DNA from: Batkoa obscura
Taxonomy: Eukaryota > Entomophthoromycota > Entomophthoromycetes > Entomophthorales > Batkoaceae
NCBI GenBank assembly: GCA_030770535.1
Contig: JASVEC010000010.1
Span: 992,001-1,056,000, forward strand
Direction: 5' to 3'
DNA length: 64,000 bases
Position 1 is the first letter of the stretch; every line of letters begins with the position of its first letter. The position numbers were made by a program, and so were the translations under genes. This document shows, one piece after another, positions 36,742 through 48,408 of this stretch. Below the pieces are notes generated by a model, which worked only from the letters and a program-made list of their open reading frames with translations, had not been told where the DNA came from and ran no database searches.

Positions 36742-38156
36742 TTATAAGTCGATAGTGCTGGATTTTGTATTTATTGTTTATATGAATTAAAAAACAAATA
36801 ACTTGTAAAAAATTCTCAATTTATGAAGGTAGAAAAATTTAACTTGATTTAAATCAAATGTTTTTTAAGATCCTGAGAGAGTGAAGCTATTAGGAGTACT
36901 ATTGTTGAAAGTAGAATTAAGCTGTTTTATCTAAGACTTTAACTATTTGAATATATTGAAATTGATTTTGTGTCTTATTAAATAAAAATTCCTTTATATT
37001 TTCAATATAGCCGTCCATTTACAATATGTATTCTATTAGGACTACTAATAAAATCTCCTACTTTCTGGAACCTGATGTTGTATAATTGAACAAAATCAGT
37101 AAAAGTCGAATGTATTTCAGAAAGTGATGTAAAGAAGATTAACATTAAAATTATTATCAAAAAAGTTGATATATATTAAATATGAATCGAATTGTAATTA
37201 ATTAATGCATTTTATACTCATAGAAAGTATATAAGCGCTTATGTCTCTTCCTCCGGAACCTCTCTTTATTGAAATTTATTTTATATTTATTTTATATTTA
37301 TTTCTTAAATAAAGTATACGTTTAAACCTTATTAGTTGCTTTAATTTAATTAATCTAAAGTGTTAATTTTACAGCTGTTTAGTAAGGCTTTAAAACCTCC
37401 CATCTTCGCTGGTTAAGTATTGAGCTTATCTTGTTTCGCTCTATATCAGACTATCAGCTGGTACGTCATTAGCTTAGGGACTTCAAAGCCTCTGAAACTT
37501 TCGTTTACAAACCTGTCATATTTAAACCCTTGTTCAAATAAATAGTGTAGCATTTTTATTACATACTATTGAAAATTTTTATTTTTATAAAACAGCATTT
37601 CAAAAAAAATTCAATACTTGTACATTTTATTTATGATCTCATCTTTTAAATTTAATAAAAAACAAAGTTTAAATTGAAAGCACATGGTAAAATTAAAGGT
37701 AAAAATTAAAGTATTTGAAAGTAATCGGAATATAAAAATTTCAAGGATTTTTCCGTGTTGAAAAATTGATAAAAAAGGGAGTCATTAATATAAGTCTGTT
37801 GTACGCATGCAACAAACGTTTAATAATATATGAAGTATTGACATCGTTGTCAAACTTCATTAGATTTTATAATAGTTTAAGGGGATAAAGTATATAAGTA
37901 TATATGATGACTCCAATTGCTTAGTGATGATGACTACTGCGATGAAATAAATGATCAAAAAAGGGACCAATCAGGGATAAAGGTTTAATAAAAGGGAACA
38001 AGTTTAAAAAATTAGTTTAAAATTCTAAGTCAAAGTCAAATTAAAGTTTTATTTTATTATTATCCAAGCTCAAACGTCGATAGCGACCTATTATTATTAT
38101 TATCTTTTGCAGATTAAGTAAGTAGATTTTATCATCCATTCAATCTTCTCAATATC

Positions 38157-39188
38157 ATGCTAAATTTAACTCTTCTTCTTAGAAACATCAACATGGCCAA
38201 TAGTTTTCCAAATTATTTTACTTCCAACGAATGGAATGTTAACGATATTGTACAAGCTTCATTAAATCACCCAAGTGATATAAGCTATCATTCAGAATCG
38301 GAATTTTCAGATGCATTAACAGAATCCACCATTTATTTAAACCCATCCAGTTTATTGCCTAATACTAGAATTGGTAATAGAATTGGTAGTAGGAAGCTTC
38401 AAAGAAGGGAAAATGGTAAGAATAAATATATAAAATAAGTTATAGTATATAAATAACTCAATGATTTATTTGTGTGAATGGAATTAAAATCAATAATTTA
38501 TATTAACCTGACCTATCCTCTATTTATTTAGATAGTTTAAAAGACCACCCATTTGCTCAATTACATCCAAAAGATATACCCCCACCAGGATATTCTATTT
38601 CAATGCCTTCATTTCATTTCATAGCTAAATATATGGAACCTATGTATCAACAAGAAATATTATTTAAAAAAAAAGAATTTAGAATTAATGGGGTAGATAA
38701 ATATAGTAAAAAAATGTTAAAAGGAATTGAAAAAAGCAAGAGATTGATTGGTGAGTTTGAAAAAGAAATTTTAGGCTTTCTGGCAAAAATAGAGGGAAGG
38801 GAAAATGAAGGAAGAAAGGGGACAGGGGAAAAAGAAGAACAATTGTTTTCAGTAAACGATTGTGTAGAGTTGGAGTTAAATGCAATATTAATTTCTTTAT
38901 TTAAAATTGAAAGAAGAAAGGATGATGAATTGGTATTAAAAGTGAGTTTAACTCATTCTTTAGATCGATTTATTCTTCATTGTACTTGTAATTACTATAA
39001 TTTATATTCAAAAAGTAAGTTTATTGTTCTCTTTCTACATTATTAAATCATTTTATAATGTGTTCATTTATTATTATTTAGGTATGGATGATAGTTGTGG
39101 TAATCGAACAGTTGAAGTTTATGAACCTAACAAAAAGGAAGGTTGGAAAAAGCCCAAAATTTCATTTTATGATTATTTATTTAAATAA
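38157..39188 (+). CDS. R3H domain protein (R3HDM4-like)
   Basis: Three exons (38157-38415, 38532-39014, 39082-39188) encode 282 residues. A second ATG at 38193 (MANSFPNYF) would give 270 and is equally plausible. The N-terminal half contains RKLQRREN and DHPFAQLHPKDIPPPGYS, the latter resembling the R3H-associated N-terminal region. The C-terminal part LTHSLDRFILHCTCNYYNL, interrupted by an intron and continuing SCGNRTVEVYEPN, fits the R3H fold (R-x3-H, then a hydrophobic helix, then R-V strand), which binds single-stranded nucleic acid. A Lys/Glu/Gly-rich linker (RENEGRKGTGEKEEQ) precedes it. The role is unknown in fungi. It converges on ERG8 (stop codons 142 bp apart). Confidence 0.75.
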
Positions 39189-39330
39189 ACAGATAAGAAA
39201 TTATAACATAATAATAATATTATAATATTATAATATTATAATAATAATCACAATAATAATATAATATTAACACCAATACAATATATAATATAGTATATGA
39301 TATGTAACAATTAGTTTACTTTTTTATTAA
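39189..39330. repeat. TTATAATA-type AT microsatellite between convergent genes
   Basis: An imperfect tandem of ATAATATT units spans about 39,205-39,260 between the R3H and ERG8 stops, where both 3' ends must terminate. Confidence 0.6.
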
Positions 39331-41304
39331 TTATTTTATAATAATATTCAAACCTAAATTTTTATCTTGATTAGAAAGTAATGGGGTGACTTTTGAATCT
39401 AAATTCAATTGATTATATTCATCCATTATTAGTTGCAAATTATTAATTTGTTGATTATTAGTATCTATATAAATTATAAATACAGCATCATAACCACCAG
39501 CTATAAAGGAGAGTTAAGTAGAAGGAATTAATATAAATAAATAAATGGTTTTGTTAGTAAGTTCATAATAATATATTTATAAATATAAGATTCTATTTTA
39601 CCTCCTGGTACACCACCAAATATAGAACCTGGTAACTTTAATAGTTGATTTAATAATTGAGTTTGTTCAAAAGGTTCAATAGGTACATTGGCAAAGTTCG
39701 AAATCAATTTTAATTGATGACGTATATTCTATTATAAAATGAGTTAATAATTCAATAATTAATAATCAAAGTAAATCTTAATTACTTGAAATGTATTTGA
39801 TAATTGATAAATTATTTCAGTTACAGTAGTTGAATTATTTTCAATTTCAATTTCATTATCTTGTTTCTATTATATAATAATAAAATGGAATTAGATGAAT
39901 ATACATAAAACAAAGTAAATTAATCTCACTTTAAATATTATTTTATCTTGTAATTGTAGTAATTGATTCAAATACATTTCTTTATCATTTTCATAACACT
40001 TAACTAATTTATCCAACAAATCACTCATTAAATTGTTATACCCGTTTAACTTAGTATAGATTTCAGTTGCTAAAGTATAATTTTAAAATTCATAATTTAA
40101 TAATAACTAGTATATTTACTAACCTTGTTCAAAGTTTTCTTTCTTCCATTTCAATACTTTTGAGACCATAGAAGGTGTATTAGAACCGGTATTAACTTCC
40201 CCAAGTGCCAATTTGAAATAAGGTGGTAATTGAAATTTACTGATAACAAAACCCCAATTGAAATCATTAATACATTCAATAAACTTGAGATTATTAAATG
40301 TCTAACAAAAAATATTAAATTCATATTAATAAAGTCATTTTGAACATTAAGAAGAAATATAACAGTATTATAAACAGTATGTTACTAAAAATAATTAATA
40401 CTTACTTCTTCATTTAATATAAGACTTAACTTATCTGTTGGAAATCGATTATATTTAATCGAACCAAATAGTGCAGCAGCTACATCAAATCCAGATCCAA
40501 TTTTACCTTGTGCTTTACAATGTGCAAATTGAGCTAAATTATGAGCTAAATTCAAAAATGAATTATTGTCTTCTTTCTTATGTTCTTTTTCTATTTCTCC
40601 TATTTGCTTTTCAAACCATTTTAATACAGCTGCTGTCAAAGAAGCTACTAAACAAGCTGATGATCCCAATCCAGTTTTAGATACCTTTTCTAACATACCG
40701 CCAATTTTACTTTGTGGTTTTAATGATTTTAAATTGGAATAACTAGCTGTTAAATTCAGTTGTTCTAATTGTTTAGTTTGGGAGTAAAAATCATTATCTG
40801 CTGATAAATGGATTTCAATTTGTTTTGAAAATAAATTTAAAAGTGAAATTGAATTTTCGGAGAAATAATCATATACAGTTTTCAATGTTTGATATACAAA
40901 TTTATTGTTATTATTATTGTCATTTAGTTCACTTAGTAAAAAAATTAATAATTTATTATTATTATTATTATTATTATTATCATTTAAACTTAAATTAAAT
41001 TAAATTATAAATACAATATAACTTACCATTCCATCAATCCATTTTCAGTGAATTTATAATACCATGGTAAATTATCAAATTGTGTTGCTAACACTTTGAT
41101 ATTATAATCTAAATCTTTTTTTGATTTTTTAGATAGATTTGAGTTTTCTATAATAGTAGTATAAAACCTGGCTTCTGTTGTTAATACTAAACCTTGATAT
41201 TCTTTTTCTAATACAAGATAACCACCGGTTAATAACACTTTTCCTGGACAACTAGCTGTGATTTTAGTTGAAATAGATGTTGAGGTGTCTACAACGGATG
41301 TCAT
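39331..41304 (-). CDS. ERG8: Phosphomevalonate kinase
   Basis: Seven exons (41304-41027, 40931-40406, 40301-40124, 40069-39930, 39866-39786, 39728-39602, 39500-39331) join to 499 residues (S. cerevisiae Erg8 is 451). It is a GHMP kinase: the N-terminal SCPGKVLLTGGYLVLE strand-turn, the ATP-binding loop KTGLGSSACLVASLTAAVL, then GKIGSGFDVAAALFGS. The C-terminal GHMP segment includes LLKLPGSIFGGVPGAGGYDA. It phosphorylates 5-phosphomevalonate to the diphosphate in the cytosolic mevalonate pathway to sterols. Extra length comes from Asn-rich inserts (NDNNNNNKF; a TAATAA-type microsatellite lies in the adjacent intron 1 at about 40,945-40,980). It is divergent from the TPT transporter across about 630 bp. 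Confidence 0.92.
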
Positions 41305-41930
41305 CTTTTTTTAGTATTGAAAAATAATTAACTTGAAATTAATAAAGTAATTAAATTTTGAGATAAAATTCTGCAAGGATTTTTAATGTTCCTAAATGAA
41401 GTTCATCTAGGATTAATTGTAAACCTTTTAAATCCCATAGAAATTGTTAATCTATAAATAAATGGATTGATTAAGCCTTGTGTTGATATTTAAGCCTTTG
41501 AAATGAAAACCAATGAGATCAGCTTTTCTTGGCTGTGTTATTAAAGCTTAAATTCAAATATAAACTGGGCATTTATTATTTTATATTTATAGGATCAAAC
41601 TACTATGAAATTCATACTTTTAATCGTTTGAAATACAGCTAGAAATGCCCAATTTTCATTTCAATCTAATTTAATCAACTTTTAATTTTTGATTATTAAT
41701 AGCACGTGGGGTATTAAATTGAAAATTCTTGAGACTCAAATATATTCATATATTCATATATGAATACTTAAAATCCATTTTTTAATTTATTTTCAACTTA
41801 ACTCTTTCTCCTAATATTTCGTTTTTATTTTAGGAACTGAAGAAAGACAACGAATAAATTTATTTATAATAGAATATATAATAATCAACTAATACAGTCT
41901 GTTCATTAATTCAGAACAATTTTTTCAATA
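41305..41930. promoter_or_regulatory. Divergent promoter region, ERG8 / transporter
   Basis: About 630 bp separates two divergent start codons. A short tandem ATATTCATATATTCATATATG lies near 41,741-41,763. No specific sterol-regulatory motif could be assigned. Confidence 0.4.
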
Positions 41931-43097
41931 ATGTCAAGTGAATCCATAGTGTTAGAAATCGAAACTGAATATTATAAAGAACATAAAATTGAAAAATCAA
42001 TTTCTTGGTTCAATTTTCAACATTTTACTACTCAACTAACTCAGCACATACAACAAACTAAATTAAAATTAACATTAAAATGGTTCAATTTTCAATTATT
42101 TTGTTTAATAATTAGTTGGTATCTGTCTTCTTCATTAACTAATAATTTAGCTAAAATATTATTAAATACAGTTGATTCCCCAATTTCTATTACTGTTATT
42201 CAATTTTTTTTAGTAGCAATGATTGGCTTTTTGTTTTTAATATTCAATAATGATAATAAAAAGAGACAAGAGGATTTATCGGAAGTTTATGATAAGAAAA
42301 ACAAAGATAATACAGTAGATAATAAAATCATAAGTCTATTTCAATATCATCCAAGTATATTAAAAATAGCTATACCATTAGCTTTGTTTCAAATCTTCAC
42401 CCATTTATTTAATTCTATGGCATTGAATTTGATACCCGTTTCTCTGGTGTTTACATTTAAAGTAAGTTTTATTCTATATATTAGAAATTTCATTAATTAA
42501 TTGAATCTCTATTTTTAGGCTTTATCACCCATTTTTACAATTGTATTTAATATGTTATTATTTCAGAAACAATACCCAACCTTAATATTTCTATCTTTAA
42601 TACCAATCACATTAGGAGTATTGTTGTTTTGCTTAGGAGAAATTGAATTTAAATTGAACGGTTTTTTATATTCAATTATATCTTCTTTAATTTATGTATT
42701 ACAAACTATTTATACTAAACATAAAATAGAGAAAAAGAATGAGTTGTCCAATTTACAAATATTATCTTATACCTCATTATTTTCATTCTTATTTTTAACC
42801 CCTTATTGGCTCTTAATGGAATGGTCTTTGATATTGAATTTTCAATTGAATATGAGTTTTTGTGGCTTATTTTTGTTAAAAGCAACTTGTCAATTTTTCC
42901 AAGCTTATTTATCATTTTCAATTCTAAATTTGACTGATACATTATCATTTACTATCTTAAATTTACTTAAACGTATGGTAGTCATTTTATTAGCTATGTT
43001 GACTTTCAATCAACCTTTTACTTATCAACAATCGATTGCTTTACTATTAACCTTTTTTGGGCTTTATTTGTATGATTTATCAAAAAAGAGGTGTTAA
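41931..43097 (+). CDS. Triose-phosphate/nucleotide-sugar transporter family protein (SLY41/SLC35-like)
   Basis: Two exons (41931-42461, 42519-43097) give 369 residues with about ten hydrophobic helices, the TPT/EamA-type architecture of the drug/metabolite transporter superfamily. Recognisable family features are the first helix ISWYLSSSLTNNLAKILLN, the central pair FNSMALNLIPVSLVFTFKA followed by LSPIFTIVFNMLLF, and the C-terminal TDTLSFTILNLLKRMVVIL with its invariant Lys-Arg. These carriers exchange phosphorylated sugars or nucleotide sugars in the Golgi or ER; the yeast relative Sly41 suppresses ER-Golgi defects. The substrate cannot be deduced. The N-terminal 55 residues are hydrophilic and cytosolic. 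It converges on COQ4, with 138 bp between stops. Confidence 0.85.
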
Positions 43098-43235
43098 TTT
43101 AAGTCAATGAATGGGAGATATCATTTAAACTAAATTTAGTTTTCAATATAATGACAATAATAAAATCAAAAATAAAATTCATCATTTTATATTTTTATAT
43201 CCTTATATTTATATTTTATTTAATTAATATTACTA

Positions 43236-44125
43236 TTATAATTTTTGAGGTGGTAAAAAGATACCTAATTCTTTTCTTAACATAACTAAATCTCTGTCAA
43301 ATAAATCTTCAAATGGTACATTTAATAAAAACTTAGAATTACTACCACATTGAATAGCCCAACTAATCAATTTACTTTCAAAAAGCTGTTTTCTCTCTTT
43401 TGAACCTAAAATAACAGGTCCAATAGCAACAGATAATAAATTCATTGGCAGTTTGAATTGAGCCAATTCAAACCATTTTAAAGCTAACTCTTCTTCTACA
43501 GTAATACCCATATTACATAATGTATGTAGAAAATCATGGACTTGTCGATATCTTAACATAACATAAGCTAATTCGGGATCATCGACGTAATGAACCTAAT
43601 TATTAATAAATATAATTAAAACCATGTCATCAATAAAAAAACAAGTTATATAAAAACCATAACTAATAATTTAAAAAGTAACTTTCAAATATATTTACCT
43701 CCGTTCTAGTATCTGGGGACACTTGGTTATCTTCTAAAAATCGAATATATTCCCTTCCAAAAGTACCTTCTGGTAATAGCTTTAATCGTTCCAAATTTAA
43801 ATTATTACTATTAATTTCTCTTTTTTCAAATAATAATCGACGACCTATTTTATCATGGATCATTTTATTTCTCATATATTGTAAACTTAATGTGCCTGTG
43901 GTTTCACCAAGTGCGGCAACAAGATCTAAATAGAGAGGGATTAACACGTTTGAATAACTTATAATAAAAGTGAATAGGGATTAATTAAGCTAAAGTTTTA
44001 CCTTGTCTAGTAGGATCTTTTAATACCTGAAAACCAGCAGAAACAGCTAATCTTAGTTTTTCAAATGAGCTCAAAGGTTGATGCCCTGGATATAATATTT
44101 GTTTGATTAATCGTGTTGGCTGCAT
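43236..44125 (-). CDS. COQ4: Ubiquinone biosynthesis protein COQ4, mitochondrial
   Basis: Three exons (44125-44002, 43925-43699, 43595-43236) encode 236 residues (human COQ4 265, yeast 335). The diagnostic metal-binding motif HDxxH-(x)n-E appears as RQVHDFLHTLCNMGITVEEE, with downstream LALKWFELAQFKLPMNLLS. The N-terminal half holds TRLIKQILYPGHQPLSSFEK and DLVAALGETTG. COQ4 organises the CoQ synthesis complex on the matrix face of the inner membrane and acts in oxidative decarboxylation of the ring at C1. The visible N-terminus is short and only weakly presequence-like, so an upstream exon cannot be excluded, although MQPTRLIKQIL fits the start of the conserved domain. Confidence 0.92.
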
Positions 44126-45416
44126 TGGTTATTGAAAGTAGGAAGGGATAAAAAAGTTTCATAAATTGAAATATTTGAATTCCTAAAAATAACGTAATAA
44201 ATTCAATTTGCTCAAATACCAGAGCCAATCATCTAATACTTGACGTTAAGAATAAATTAGACATCTTCAATCCAACTTAACCTTCAAAGTCCACTGGTCT
44301 ATCCCGTCTACAAAGTTGAGGCTGAAAATGCTTCGATTTATCCATTATTTTTTACTATAAACCTAACACATTCAACAGTATAATCAAATGATTAATCTGT
44401 ATTTAATGTTGGTTCTCTTTTAATAATCAGTCTCTTTTTTTAATGCAATAAATTTTTTTCAAATATTTTCTTTATGGGAATTAAATTTGTGGATTTTGAT
44501 TATCTTTCTTTACAGCTCAGCTACTTGATGGAGTTAAAATAAGAATCAACTGCTTCTTTATAGCATAGTTTTTCAAGTAGTTGAATTTTACTATTTCAAA
44601 ATAACACTATCATTTTATTTAAATAAAATCCATTCTAATAATTAAATATAAAAGTGTGATTTAACAACTAAATTGGTATATAAATTATTGCTTATATGAT
44701 GTTACTTAAAATAAAATTTATAATTTTATTACAATAAACTTTACTAATATTTATAATTTTTGAATCAATTTTATAAAACTTAATAAATTTAAAAACTTAA
44801 ATGAAATTATCTTAAAAATAGTTATAAAAATTTTGATAACTATTTACTTAAATAATACATTTAAGTAATAATAATAATAACTTTAGTTAAATACATCCAC
44901 ATACATTTAACTAAAATAGTAAAATTTAATGAATAAAGTTATTAGGATACACAAATTATAAATAAAGTTAAATTAAACTTAAAGGCATATGAACTAAAAA
45001 ACTTGATGGCTTAATATAACAAGTATATTAATTTATATTAAACAATATTTAATAGCATGATTTTTACAATCTTCAAAGTATTTTACTAAATTAATTTTTT
45101 AAAATCTGACTTAATATATAATATCAAGTTATTTATAGAATTATTTTATTGTTATAAGATCATAATATTAATTATTTATTTATCAATAGTCTTTTTATAT
45201 AGTTTTTTTCTAAAACTATATAAATAATGTTACTTTTTGATTTAGTTTAATTTAGTTTACTTTATCTTATTTTTGATTTATTTTTAGTCTTTATATAAAT
45301 TACGCTATTATTATTTTTAAAGACTATTATTTTTATTGTAATGGCTTTATTAGCTATTTGTTAATAGGAGCTAAATATGGATTTTTTTACATATGAAATT
45401 TAATATTTAATAAAAA

Positions 45417-45518
45417 ATATAAAAGTTTTTTTTGACTTCATTATTTTTCCACTTTAAGCATTATTTGAATGGAAAGATTGTTAGTAAAATTCTCAAACAC
45501 AGAAATACATCCCCAAAT
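45417..45518 (-). mobile_element. MITE-A copy 20
   Basis: The left end is degraded (AAAGTTTTTTTTGACTTC). Core AAGCATTATTTGAATGG, then TTAGTAAAATTCTCAAACAC, end ACATCCCCA. Confidence 0.85.
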
Positions 45519-45548
45519 AATATAGAGCAATTAAGCAAATCACATAAA

Positions 45549-45576
45549 ATAAATAAATAAATAAATAAATAAATAG
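45549..45576. repeat. (AAAT)n microsatellite
   Basis: About seven tandem AAAT/TAAA units follow MITE copy 20 closely. Confidence 0.85.
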
Positions 45577-46827
45577 TTTATATAATAATAAACTATATAA
45601 AAAATTATTAAAAAACAATGCAATTAAAGAACAAGATAACTTTATTTAAATAAATTTTTCATAATTCTAGTTAGTTCAAACTCCACATTCATGGACATAT
45701 AGCCTTTTTATTATACTTCAATTGACTTAAGTGAGTTTAAAAGCTTAGTTTAAATTAAAAATAACTTTCCATTTTACTTTTTGTTCATTTCTTATTTAGT
45801 GCAAAATTTTTAAATTTTTTGAAGTAAAGTAGATAAAAAACGTCACAATATGAATTATTTCAAAATTAAGTAAAAAAGCAAATATTTTTATAGTACTTAG
45901 TGTTTTGCAATTTTTGCTAAAATCAGATCTAGACGAAGTTTGAATTTGAATAGATCTTTAGTATACTTTTTTATAATAAATTTATATTGGAAAAAGTTGA
46001 ACCTTGTAATTGATTTAATTCATCTTGAGCTTTTACAATTTGGTTCAACGACTAAATAAAATAACTCATTTTATAATGACATTCTTAAATTAACTTTACT
46101 GTTATGTTAGTGCATTAATTCTACTTCCTACAACTTAATTATCCTTTTTATGTGAAAGTGATATAGTAGTCTATTTTGCAATCAAATAAACATTTTCCTC
46201 TAAAATTGAGATTAATTAAATAAAAAGTATCAGTAAAAAAAGCAACTAGTGTTTCTTATTTTATTAATATCTTTCAAGAATTTGAACCATTTAGTCTATA
46301 AAATAAAATTAAGTGATTTTGGATCTAACTTTAAAATAATACAAATAAGCTCACTTTCCTCAAAATTATAAGTGATTTTTTCATAATTAAAATGTTTTCA
46401 ACCGTGAACATAATTTTACTAAATTTAACTTTTTGAACTAGCTTCTACAGCCCTTAAAGCATTAACATATTAAAAGTACCAATATAAATTTATCAGCTAA
46501 GAAAAGATATAAATGGTCCAGTTTAGTTGACAAAGAGCCTGGTATCATATAATTAAGGTGTAGATTATTCGGAGACTTATCATCATTAGAAAAAAGTATT
46601 CCAAGTAAAAAGTTAGCTAAATCATGGAATGTGACATCTGTATCTATTGAAAGCCTTCGTTTAAATTACATATATACGAGGCTTTCTATTTATTCTGAAG
46701 ATTTAGTTCATAGCAGTGACAGTATCTGTTCTAAGGCTTTTTTCTAAGGTTCTTTTATCCAAGAGAAGGAAAAAGGTCTTTATGCAGTAATTAAAGTTGA
46801 TACAGTTATTAAAATTGTTTGATTTCA

Positions 46828-46927
46828 TATGTGAATTTTTTTGATTTTATCACTTTTTCCATTTTTTAAGCGCTATTTAAGTAGGAAGATTGTTAGTAAA
46901 ATTTTTAAACAAAAAAATGTCTTCATA
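46828..46927 (-). mobile_element. MITE-A copy 21, inside lipase pseudogene
   Basis: Start TATGTGAATTTTTTTGA, core AAGCGCTATTTAAGTAGG, then TTAGTAAAATTTTTAAAC, end TGTCTTCATA. Confidence 0.85.
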
Positions 46928-47094
46928 TCGTGGAGCTGGAAATTGACCTTGATTTTGAACCTATTCTTTATCTTGATGCCAAAAAGAACGCTTTGATCTA
47001 TGGAGGTTATTACGAAGTAGCAATTACATTGGAAAAACAATCCGAAGTATTAATCCTTTCCTTACTTGGAAACTCGAAGCGTAGAAATTTCAAA

Positions 47095-47192
47095 TAAGGA
47101 TGTTTTTTTGTTTAAGAATTTTATCAATGACCTTTCCACTCAATAGCGCTTAAAAAATGGAAAAATAATGAAACTAGAAAAAACAGCCTCAA
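47095..47192 (+). mobile_element. MITE-A copy 22, inside lipase pseudogene
   Basis: Start TAAGGATGTTTTTTTG, then TTTAAGAATTTTATCAATG, core CACTCAATAGCGCTT, end ACAGCCTCA. Confidence 0.86.
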
Positions 47193-47619
47193 TTTTTAAA
47201 TCACTGGGTTTGATTTAGGCGCTGTTTTAGCTATCTTAGGGAACCGAAGATGGAAAAGGCTTTTAAAAGAAAATAACTTGAACAATGAAATGGAGATATT
47301 TGCCTATACAAGTCCAAAAGTAAGTAATGAAGGTTTTGCTTAATACATCGCAGACGCCAACTATTCAGTTACTCGATATACTAATAAGAATAATATCTTT
47401 ACTTATTTTGCATAAGAAGTTTTAGCTATGTTCATGGAGCAGCTCGAATTTGTGAATGCAAAGTATTGTTTCGAAAACCGATATTGGTTTATTGTGGTCA
47501 GAATTATGATAAAGACCTTGATTATGGCCAAAGTCAACTAGGTCCTTATAGTGGAGTTCTCTGTCCGCTTGTATTCGATAAGCCTTTAGGACCGGCTTTT
47601 TGTTAATTGCAGTAAAAAT

Positions 47620-48408
47620 CATTAATATAGTTAAGTTTTTTTACTTTTGTTTTGTCCATTTATGATATATTCTTGTCAATATCATGGCTATATAAAAGAT
47701 TTTTAATATAAACGCTTCAAGTGTAGATCTATGGTCTATATTATAACCATAATAAAAATCTCTTAACCAAAACAATTTACTTATAATGCAACAAGGCTGC
47801 TGTATAGAACTGAAAATATAGTAATGATATTTTTGTTAGCTATTTTAATTGAGCATAAATACAATTTAGAGTGACCAAATGTAGTAATTATTAAACACCA
47901 TAGTAATATTATATTAACTAGTGTACATTTTTGGTAGAGTTTTTTTAATGTTTTGAAAAAAGAAACTTTTATTATATGGAGATGTATTTTTGTTTAAGAA
48001 TTTTGCCAACTTTTCCACTCAAATAGTGCTTGAAAGATGGAAAAAGTAATGGAGCCAAAAAAAACACCCCCATATCCTTGTAATTTTAAAACCTATTTAA
48101 AAGTTGCTTGGTAAAATTTAATTTTTTTTTATAAAACATATTCAAAATTTGTGCAGTGTATAGAAGAGTTTGCGATATAGATGATGGTTTACAATCTAAA
48201 ACATGTGAGATTGGTTCAAGATTATACAGTTAAACGCATGAAGAAAAGAATTTATAAACTTAAAAATATTAACTACTTTAAATAAACAAATAAGGAAGCG
48301 AATTGTCGTCTAGAGGAAGATTAGCACTAATCTAAATTTATAATTTAGATACAAAACAAAGATTAAATCAAAAGATTTGATCTATACCTAAACGGAACTT
48401 ATGTTAAA
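47620..48408. other. Spacer between the two lipase copies
   Basis: AT-rich DNA with MITE-A copy 23. A tRNA-like stretch at about 48,300-48,375 was examined and rejected. No signal-peptide exon for the downstream lipase could be identified. Confidence 0.5.
47975..48074 (+). mobile_element. MITE-A copy 23
   Basis: Start TATGGAGATGTATTTTTG, core CACTCAAATAGTGCTTG, AAAGATGGAAAAAGTAATGG, end ACACCCCCATA. Confidence 0.92.

Larger units (their letters stand above)
35179..38156. other. Long spacer with two MITEs and a possible THAP-like scrap
   Basis: About 3 kb without a supported gene. MITE-A copies lie at 35.3 and 36.6 kb. Near 36,282-36,395 a short plus-strand frame reads KKCSVFGCSSKLF and EFYYKFPSNVETNNQ, reminiscent of a THAP zinc finger start (CxxxxC, then FP); it stops and cannot be called a gene. 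Around 37,260-37,310 there is an ATTTATTTTAT-type short tandem. Confidence 0.5.
44126..46430. other. Very AT-rich gene-free spacer
   Basis: No gene supported. It contains one MITE at 45.4 kb and an (AAAT)n-type microsatellite of seven or so units at about 45,549-45,576. The stretch 44,620-45,400 is almost pure A/T. Confidence 0.6.
46440..47610 (+). pseudogene. Class 3 lipase pseudogene with two MITE insertions
   Basis: Fragments match the paralogue 1.9 kb downstream in order: LFGDLSSLEKSIPSKKLAK, SEDLVHSSDSICSKAF, then AKKNALIYGGYYEVAITLE. Later come KENNLNNEMEIFAYTSPKV, ADANYSVTRYTNKNNIF and NYDKDLDYGQSQLGPYSG. The nucleophile elbow GYSLG has become GFDLG, so the catalytic Ser is gone. Several in-frame stops and frame shifts are present. 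Two MITE-A copies interrupt it, one right after DTVIKIV (46.83 kb) and one before the elbow (47.10 kb). Class 3 lipases hydrolyse acylglycerols and are often secreted. This copy is more decayed than its neighbour but keeps segments the neighbour has lost. Confidence 0.82.

Noticed and set aside
48296-48375. tRNA-like stretch with a perfect 5-bp anticodon stem (CTAAA/TTTAG) and 7-base loop
   Set aside because: No matching acceptor stem, no proper T arm (no GTTCRANNC) and a poor D arm; likely chance in AT-rich DNA.
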